From Bacillota bacterium (GTDB taxonomy: Bacteria; Bacillota; Clostridia; Christensenellales; Borkfalkiaceae): a DNA stretch of 18,940 bases. Position 1 is the first letter of the stretch; each line of letters begins with the position of its first letter. Location: positions 1 to 18,940 of the forward strand of contig QAKM01000101.1 of assembly GCA_003343805.1 (NCBI GenBank), given 5' to 3'. This document shows positions 14,068 through 18,940 of this stretch, in pieces. The position numbers and the translations under genes are program-made. Under the pieces are notes generated by a model that was not told where the DNA came from, did not search any database, and saw nothing but the letters and a program-made list of their open reading frames with translations.

Positions 14068-14887
14068 AGAGAAAACTTGAAATAATAACATACAATTCAC
14101 TCATATTAGAATTGTTATTCAAGAGAAACCGACGATCAAAGTCTATTATATATCGGATGCCCGCTTTGTTTTTTTTGCGATAAACGAAACAACCTTCAGT
14201 ATCGCATGAAAAATATTTTCTTCGACTTCTAATTTCCATAGGCACTGCTCCTCGATGCACAAAGAAGCATTCCGCGTTGACATTAAATACACTTTCTTCG
14301 TAAATCTTTTCTCCGCACACTTCTACCATATAACCTTTTTCACGTATGCGTGCAAACATTTGCAAAAGCGTATTTTCATCGCCTTCCATTTGCAGTCTCT
14401 TGAATTGTAAGCTGCAAATTGTAGACACCTGAAATTCATACCATTCCCGCAAAAATCCATTGCCGATATAGACCCTCTTATCGTCAGAAAGCGTATAGTT
14501 TGTTTTGATATGTTTTACGATTTTCAAATAGGTTGTATCAAGAGATGAATTGTTTTGTAACGATTCATCTACAAAACAAATTCTCCCCGGCTGTATATGC
14601 GATTGATATACATACCCCGATCGTACTTCCCCCTTGATGCGATAACACGGATCGTACTCAATATATGCTTGTTCATGAATATAAGAATAAAAGGATCTCC
14701 TTAACTTCTGCATCGATCCCACATCGAATAAAATCGCATATCTTTCCATGTTACCGTATGCGCGGATATCATTGGGAGACACCTCTTGGCCATCACATAT
14801 TCTGAAGAATTTTGCCCCGGTTTGCAGGAGATACTGTGTAAACCAAGAGACATCATCCTGATTCTGTAATATCAATGTTTGATGCAC
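14066..14887 (-). CDS. AT-rich orphan gene, hypothetical protein, 273 aa
   Basis: I do not recognise this protein. GTG at 14887 is preferred because GAGAGG lies eight bases upstream; a TTG at 14932 is also possible but its GGGAG is too close. The product begins VHQTLILQNQDDVSWFTQYL and has no signal peptide or transmembrane segment. It looks globular, with many aromatic and charged residues, several Cys and an Asn run (LLNNNSN) near the end. Base composition is strikingly different from the neighbours: by eye about 35-40% GC against roughly 60%, with A/T-ending codons throughout. That suggests recent acquisition. It is a single gene with no transposase, integrase or partner visible. Upstream, TTGCAA with a poor -10 is the only promoter candidate. 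An accessory, phage-related or defence role is possible but unsupported. Confidence 0.75.
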   Translation of the reverse strand: MHQTLILQNQDDVSWFTQYLLQTGAKFFRICDGQEVSPNDIRAYGNMERYAILFDVGSMQKLRRSFYSYIHEQAYIEYDPCYRIKGEVRSGYVYQSHIQPGRICFVDESLQNNSSLDTTYLKIVKHIKTNYTLSDDKRVYIGNGFLREWYEFQVSTICSLQFKRLQMEGDENTLLQMFARIREKGYMVEVCGEKIYEESVFNVNAECFFVHRGAVPMEIRSRRKYFSCDTEGCFVYRKKNKAGIRYIIDFDRRFLLNNNSNMSELYVIISSFL

Positions 14888-14975
14888 AACAACCACCTCT
14901 CTACAGATAAGGAATAAAAAATGTTTTTGCAATTTCTCCCAAATCTCTTAATGCACGAATGGAAAAAAGCGGTAA

Positions 14976-16085
14976 TCAGCGGATGTAGTCGGAGAGGATC
15001 TGGTTCTGGACGTAGAGGTACTCGTCCTTGATGCGGGTCACGTCGCCGTTTTCGTCGAAGTATTGGCGGGTCTTCTTGTAGGCATCCGCAAAATCCTGCT
15101 TCCAATCGCTGCCGAAGGCATCTTTGTATTCTTTGGACGAGATGCCGCGCGCCGTGCGGAGGGCGAGCATGACGAACTCGAAGTGCGCCTCCTCCCCCTT
15201 CACCTCGTCGTCGGTGAGGACGGGGAAGAAGCCCGAGAGGATGCACTTCATGTACTCGTCGAGATCGAAGGTGTTGGTGAAGCGGTGGCCCTTCAAAAAG
15301 GAGCTTGCGGAGATGCCCATGCCGATGTACTCCCCCCGCCGCCAGTAGTTGAGATTGTGTCGGCTCTCGAAGCCGGGCTTTGCGAAGTTGCTCACCTCGT
15401 AGCGCAAATACCCGTGCTTTTTCAAGAGAGTGACGCCGAAGTCGTACATTTCGCGCACTTCGTCGCCGTCTGGGAGCTCGCCGTTGAGATAATCGGTGTA
15501 GATGGGCGTGCCGTCCTCGGGCGTGAGGGCGTACATGGAGACGTGCTTTGCGCCGCTCGCCGCGACGAGCTCGATGGTCTTGCGAATGTCTTCCGTGGTC
15601 TGCCCCTTGAGCCCGAGCATGACGTCGGCAGAAAAGTTACGCCCCTTTAAAAGGGAGGTGCAATACAGATAGTCGCGCACGTTGTGGATGCGGCCGATCT
15701 CCTGAAGCTGCTCGTCGATGGCGGTCTGCAGCCCGATGGAGAAGCGGTTGATGCCCGCACGGCGGTAGGTCTCGATCTTCTTCTCGCTGACCGTGCCGGG
15801 GTTCATCTCGATGGTGATCTCGGGATCTTTTGCAAGGTGAAAGCACTTCGTGATCTGGTTCATCGCGCCGTAGATGTAGTTCGGATCGATGAAGGAGGGT
15901 GTGCCGCCGCCGAAGTAGACGGTGTCGAACGTCTGATCCTTGAGCTTTTCGCCCCACATCCCGATCTCCTTGATGAGGCACGCCATGTACGCTTCGGCGA
16001 CCTCCGTGCGGCCCGCAAAGGATGTGAAATCGCAGTAAGTGCATTTGTGTTTGCAGAATGGGATATGCAGATAGATGCCTGCCAT
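14976..16085 (-). CDS. hemW: Radical SAM heme chaperone HemW
   Basis: A relative of the anaerobic coproporphyrinogen oxidase that binds heme and delivers it to target proteins; it is not thought to make heme itself. The length of 369 aa is normal for HemW. The radical SAM cluster motif is C11-K-H-K-C15-T-Y-C18-D-F, followed by YFGGGTPSFI, the Gly-rich SAM contact. The C-terminal HemW domain has YEVSNFAKPG and RHNLNYW. ATG 16085 abuts the TAA of the MGMT-like gene, and GGAGG lies seven bases upstream inside that gene. In many Firmicutes hemW follows lepA directly; here two small genes and a repeat block lie between them. Confidence 0.93.
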   Translation of the reverse strand: MAGIYLHIPFCKHKCTYCDFTSFAGRTEVAEAYMACLIKEIGMWGEKLKDQTFDTVYFGGGTPSFIDPNYIYGAMNQITKCFHLAKDPEITIEMNPGTVSEKKIETYRRAGINRFSIGLQTAIDEQLQEIGRIHNVRDYLYCTSLLKGRNFSADVMLGLKGQTTEDIRKTIELVAASGAKHVSMYALTPEDGTPIYTDYLNGELPDGDEVREMYDFGVTLLKKHGYLRYEVSNFAKPGFESRHNLNYWRRGEYIGMGISASSFLKGHRFTNTFDLDEYMKCILSGFFPVLTDDEVKGEEAHFEFVMLALRTARGISSKEYKDAFGSDWKQDFADAYKKTRQYFDENGDVTRIKDEYLYVQNQILSDYIR

Positions 16086-16400
16086 TTATGGCCTCCAGAG
16101 ATATTCGTTGAGATCGACAAAGAGGAGCCCGTCCCGCTCGGAAGAGGGAACGCCCTCCGAAAGAAGAAGGTCTGCCTGCACCCGCTGGCCGCCGAACGCG
16201 AAGGCGGGCGCGAGACGCCCCTCCCGATTGACGACGCGGTGGCAGGGAATCTCGCCCGGACGCGGGTTGCGGTGAAGGGCGCTCCCCACCCGCCTTGCGG
16301 CGCGGGGATGGCCGATGGCAAGGGCGATCATCCCGTAGGTGACGACGCGGCCCTTCGGCACGGTGAGAAGATAGGAATAGACGGCTTCGTCGAAGGTCAT
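16086..16400 (-). CDS. MGMT-family (alkyltransferase-like) protein
   Basis: A 104-residue stand-alone domain of the O6-alkylguanine alkyltransferase superfamily. The helix-turn-helix region includes GRVVTYGMIA and PRAARRVGSAL, and the active-site motif is I-P-C53-H-R-V. The C-terminal layout (no Gly-Gly-Tyr, LLLSEGV, then a short DLNEYLW end) resembles the YbaZ/ATL subgroup, but ATL proteins have Trp where this has Cys, so true methyl transfer is possible. The role would be recognising or repairing O6-alkylguanine. The start at 16400 follows GGAGGAGCT. It overlaps the GNAT gene by 4 bases (ATGA) and its TAA abuts the hemW ATG, so the three form one operon. Confidence 0.88.
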   Translation of the reverse strand: MTFDEAVYSYLLTVPKGRVVTYGMIALAIGHPRAARRVGSALHRNPRPGEIPCHRVVNREGRLAPAFAFGGQRVQADLLLSEGVPSSERDGLLFVDLNEYLWRP

Positions 16401-16951
16401 AGCTCCTCCCAGAGATGCGCGGGAAGCGCGGAGAGCGGGCGCGGGAAGGAGGCGGCGCACTCGGGCGCGTTGACCTCTTTTTCCAGCCAGATGAGGGACA
16501 TCCAGCGGCCCTGCTTGAAGAGCGCTTCGGGAAACTCCGCCGTGATGCGATAGCCCATACGCTTGTGAAATTCGATGCTCGCGCCGTTCCCGCCCGTGAC
16601 GAGGGCATAGATGCGGCGGTAACCGAGCTCCCTTGCGATGCGGGCGCACGCCCCTTCGAGCTTGGTGCCGATGCCGCGGCCGCGGGCATCCCGGCGCACA
16701 TAGACGGAGAGATCGCAGTCCCACGAAAAGGCACGGCGCTCGAAGGCGGGCGCGAGATAGGCATAGCCCAAGATTTCCCCTCCTTCCTCACAGACGAGGA
16801 CGGGGGATTTATTCTTGAGCGCCTCCATGCGGGCGGAGAAGGTCGCAGGCGAGGGCACGAAGTATTCGGCGGAGACCGTCGTCTGCTCGACATAGGGCGC
16901 GTAAATTTGCAGCATGGCGGGATAGTCCCGAAAAGTTGCTCGGCGTAACAT
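16397..16951 (-). CDS. GNAT N-acetyltransferase, phosphinothricin-acetyltransferase-like
   Basis: A 184-residue acetyl-CoA-dependent acetyltransferase. The N-terminal RRATFRDYPAMLQIYAPYVE, the central GYAYLAPAFERRAFSWDCDL, and the acetyl-CoA loop R-R-D-A-R-G-R-G-I-G-T-K-L (about 86-98) all follow the PAT subgroup, as does N-x-x-S-I-E-F-H-K-R-M-G-Y further on. PAT-like enzymes acetylate phosphinothricin, methionine sulfoximine or related amino compounds; the natural substrate here is unknown. The last 30 residues extend past the usual fold. ATG 16951 has no clear Shine-Dalgarno site. It is the first gene of the GNAT-MGMT-hemW unit, whose promoter I could not find; the repeat block 16989-17354 lies just upstream. 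Confidence 0.88.
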   Translation of the reverse strand: MLRRATFRDYPAMLQIYAPYVEQTTVSAEYFVPSPATFSARMEALKNKSPVLVCEEGGEILGYAYLAPAFERRAFSWDCDLSVYVRRDARGRGIGTKLEGACARIARELGYRRIYALVTGGNGASIEFHKRMGYRITAEFPEALFKQGRWMSLIWLEKEVNAPECAASFPRPLSALPAHLWEEL

Positions 16952-16988
16952 AGGCGTAGTGATTTTGTGATTGGGGCGACAGGAATTG

Positions 16989-17077
16989 ACTCCTTCCGCC
17001 CCTTTGGGGCACCTCCCTCAAACTCACCCCAAAAAAATACTTCGTCTTTTTTTGGGGACCCCGAGGAGGGAGGCAAG
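16989..17077 (-). repeat. Small modular repeat, copy D3, with a nested A/T hairpin
   Basis: The ends match the other small copies (CTTGCCTCCCTC at one side, GGAAGGAGT at the other), and the variable hairpin is GCCCC AAA GGGGC. The first stem, normally closed by a few bases, is instead opened by about 43 bases carrying another hairpin: CCCC plus seven A (17027-17037) pairing with seven T plus GGGG (17047-17057). This looks like a secondary insertion into the loop. Confidence 0.75.
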
Positions 17078-17087
17078 GAAAAAGATG

Positions 17088-17263
17088 GACGAGACCAACA
17101 ACCCCTCCGTCTTGCCTTCGGCAAGCCACCGTCTCGCGCGGTAGAGACCGCGCTCGGTCAGGAAATGGCACGCTCCATGTGCCATTTCCAAGCTCGAAAG
17201 CGGTCAAAGCCCCACCGGGGCTTTGCCAAGAAAGCGCTTTCTCGCCCCTTACACAGGGGAGGC
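17088..17263 (-). repeat. Long structured intergenic element, copy C
   Basis: The counterpart of copy B. Stems: CTTGCC/GGCAAG (17111-17125); GCGCGGT/ACCGCGC (17136-17142 with 17147-17153); GGAAATGGCAC/GTGCCATTTCC (17161-17171 with 17179-17189); GAAAGCG/CGCTTTC (17196-17202 with 17235-17241) enclosing AAAGCCCC/GGGGCTTT (17206-17213 with 17217-17224); and CCCC/GGGG around TTACACA (17245-17259). It lies between copies D3 and D4, and the three fill the gap from lepA to the GNAT gene. Confidence 0.85.
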
Positions 17264-17275
17264 TATGATAAGGTG

Positions 17276-17321
17276 ACTCCTTCCGCCCCTTCGGGGCACC
17301 TCCCTCGGGGAGGGAGGCAAG
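17276..17321 (-). repeat. Small modular repeat, copy D4
   Basis: CTTGCCTCCCTC, CCC, GAGGGAGGT, the variable hairpin GCCCC GAA GGGGC (17285-17297), then GGAAGGAGT. It is nearly identical to D3 without the nested insertion, so one may derive from the other. Confidence 0.8.
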
Positions 17322-17342
17322 GAGATGTTGCTTTGCGGCGAC

Positions 17343-17354
17343 GAGGGAGGCAAG
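17343..17354 (-). repeat. Fragment of a small modular repeat next to the lepA stop
   Basis: CTTGCCTCCCTC on the minus strand starts 9 bases after the lepA stop and matches the leading end of copies D1-D4. The rest of the unit is not recognisable in 17322-17342, so it is probably a decayed or truncated copy. Confidence 0.5.
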
Positions 17355-17363
17355 AAATTAAAT

Positions 17364-18940
17364 TTACTTATCTTTGTTGGTTTTGAGGATCTCCATGAAC
17401 ACTTCGGAGGGGACTTCCACGGTGCCGATCTTGCGCATCCGCTTCTTGCCCTCCTTCTGCTTTTCGAGGAGCTTCTTCTTGCGCGTGATGTCGCCGCCGT
17501 AACACTTGGCGAGGACGTCCTTTCTGACCGCCTTCACCGTCTCGCGGGCGATGATCTTGCCCCCCACCGCTGCCTGCACGGGGATCTCAAAGAGCTGGCG
17601 CGGGATGGCGTCCTTCAGATTTTCGCACAGCGTTCTGCCGCGCGTATAGGCTCTGTCCTCATGCACGATGATGGAGAGCGCGTCGCAGATCTCGCCGTTT
17701 AAGAGGATGTCGAGGCGGACGAGCTTGCTCCGTTCATACCCCACGATCTCGTAGTCGAAGCTCGCATATCCCTTGGTGCGGGACTTGAGTTCATCGAAGA
17801 AGTCGTAGACGATCTCGTTGAGGGGAAGGCGATACTCGAGCTTGACGCGGCGGGGATCGAGATAGGTCATGTCCTTAAAGACGCCGCGTTTATCCTGGCA
17901 CAGCTCCATGATGGCGCCCAAATAGTCGGGCGGGGAATACACTTCCGCCTTGACGATGGGCTCTTCCATGAACTCGATCTCGGAGACGGGCGGCAGGTGC
18001 GAAGGGTTATCGACGAAGAACTCGGTGCCGTCCGTCTTGTGCACGCGGTAGGAGACGGAGGGCGCCGTCGTGATGATGTCGAGGTTGAACTCGCGCTCGA
18101 TGCGCTCCTGGATGATCTCCATGTGCAGAAGGCCCAAAAAGCCGCAGCGGAAGCCGAAGCCGAGCGCCACGGAATTATCGGGCTCGAAGGTGAGCGAGGC
18201 GTCGTTGAGCTTGAGCTTCAGGATGGCCTCTTTGAGGTCGAGGAATTTGCTGCCGTCGAGGGGATAGATGCCGCAGAACACGACGGGCTGCACCTTTTTG
18301 TAGCCGGGGAGCGGCTCGGGCGCGGGACGGTCGGCAAACGTCACCGTATCGCCGACGGCGACGTCCTCGATGGACTTGATGGAGGCGGCGATGTAGCCGA
18401 CTTCCCCCGCGGAGAGCACCTCCTTGGGCTGCAGGTGCGGGGCAAACGCGCCCACTTCGGTGACGTCGTACACCTTGTCCGAATTGAAGGACTTGATGGT
18501 ATCCCCCACCCGGCAGGTGCCGTCCTTGAGGCGGACGAAGAGGATGACGCCCTTGTAGTTATCGTAATAGCTGTCAAAGACGAGGGCCTTCAAGGGGGCC
18601 TCCGTATCGCCCGCGGGGGGCGGGATCTGCCTGACGACGGCCTCTAAAATATCGCGGATGTTGGTGCCTTCCTTGGCGGAGACGCAGGGGCAGTTCTCGG
18701 CGTCGAGCCCGATGACGTCCTCGATCTCCTTCTTGCACTCGTCGATGCGCGCGGACTGCAGATCGATCTTGTTGATGACGGGGACGATCTCGAGGTCGTT
18801 TTCGAGCGCTAAATAGACGTTGGCGAGCGTCTGCGCCTCCACGCCCTGCGTCGCGTCCACGACGAGGATGGCCCCCTCGCACGCGGCGAGCGAGCGGCTG
18901 ACTTCGTAGGTGAAGTCGACGTGGCCGGGGGTATCGATGA
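17364..18940 (-). CDS. lepA: Elongation factor 4 (LepA), 5' end missing
   Basis: A ribosome-associated GTPase related to EF-G, implicated in back-translocation and ribosome assembly. The window cuts the gene inside the GTPase domain: it begins at [13 protein letters not shown] (G3 box), then VINKIDL (G4) and VSAKEG (G5). Domain II follows, then the LepA-typical segments [35 protein letters not shown] and the C-terminal domain with [23 protein letters not shown], which is diagnostic for LepA against other translational GTPases. About 525 of roughly 600 residues are present; the start codon and the P-loop lie beyond 18940. It is followed by a repeat cluster that begins 9 bases after the stop. 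Confidence 0.97.
   Translation of the reverse strand, partial: IDTPGHVDFTYEVSRSLAACEGAILVVDATQGVEAQTLANVYLALENDLEIVPVINKIDLQSARIDECKKEIEDVIGLDAENCPCVSAKEGTNIRDILEAVVRQIPPPAGDTEAPLKALVFDSYYDNYKGVILFVRLKDGTCRVGDTIKSFNSDKVYDVTEVGAFAPHLQPKEVLSAGEVGYIAASIKSIEDVAVGDTVTFADRPAPEPLPGYKKVQPVVFCGIYPLDGSKFLDLKEAILKLKLNDASLTFEPDNSVALGFGFRCGFLGLLHMEIIQERIEREFNLDIITTAPSVSYRVHKTDGTEFFVDNPSHLPPVSEIEFMEEPIVKAEVYSPPDYLGAIMELCQDKRGVFKDMTYLDPRRVKLEYRLPLNEIVYDFFDELKSRTKGYASFDYEIVGYERSKLVRLDILLNGEICDALSIIVHEDRAYTRGRTLCENLKDAIPRQLFEIPVQAAVGGKIIARETVKAVRKDVLAKCYGGDITRKKKLLEKQKEGKKRMRKIGTVEVPSEVFMEILKTNKDK

Noticed and set aside
14888..14975. A terminator for hemW in the gap before the orphan gene
   Set aside because: There is a T run but no convincing stem before it, so I do not call it.

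Overview
The window looks like a chromosomal segment of an anaerobic, GC-rich Clostridia-type Firmicute, probably a gut lineage. The evidence is the gene order prs-pth-mfd followed by a PrsA-like lipoprotein, the lepA...hemW pairing, a YjzC-like small protein, a two-subunit iron-sulfur fumarase, strong Shine-Dalgarno sites and consensus sigma-A promoters. Assignment below class level is inference; no rRNA or other taxonomic marker lies in the window.

Layout. Nearly everything is on the minus strand. Read in transcription order from the right edge: lepA (5' end cut by the window), a 412-bp block of repeats, then a compact GNAT acetyltransferase / MGMT-like / hemW unit, then an AT-rich orphan gene (14066-14887) that resembles nothing around it. 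A plus-strand unit (11752-13995) encodes the alpha and beta subunits of class I fumarase and a membrane-anchored permuted papain-like hydrolase. It ends at a strong terminator and starts from a promoter back to back with that of a CPBP membrane protease gene. The minus strand then resumes: CPBP protease, rlmH, a 440-bp repeat block, an M14 peptidase, tadA, prs from its own promoter, pth, mfd, the PrsA-like lipoprotein from its own promoter, uppP and the YjzC-like small gene. A terminator and another repeat copy lie at the left edge.

How the genes fit together. The core is housekeeping: nucleotide precursor synthesis (prs), translation quality and rRNA/tRNA modification (pth, tadA, rlmH, lepA), transcription-coupled repair (mfd), envelope biogenesis (uppP, PrsA-like foldase, M14 peptidase, permuted hydrolase) and heme insertion (hemW). 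Operon structure is tight, with 4-nt overlaps at mfd/pth and GNAT/MGMT and abutting codons at MGMT/hemW.

The most unusual content is the intergenic repeat system. Three clusters (1-80, 9892-10277, 16989-17354) hold at least seven modular elements, all in one orientation. They share conserved ends but have different hairpin stems. Two long copies (about 175 bp) differ by six paired compensatory changes, so base pairing has been conserved rather than primary sequence. Two clusters begin 9-12 nt after the stop codon of a minus-strand gene. The second item of interest is the AT-rich orphan gene. Similar short repeats are, to my recollection, common in gut Clostridia, but I cannot cite a function for them.
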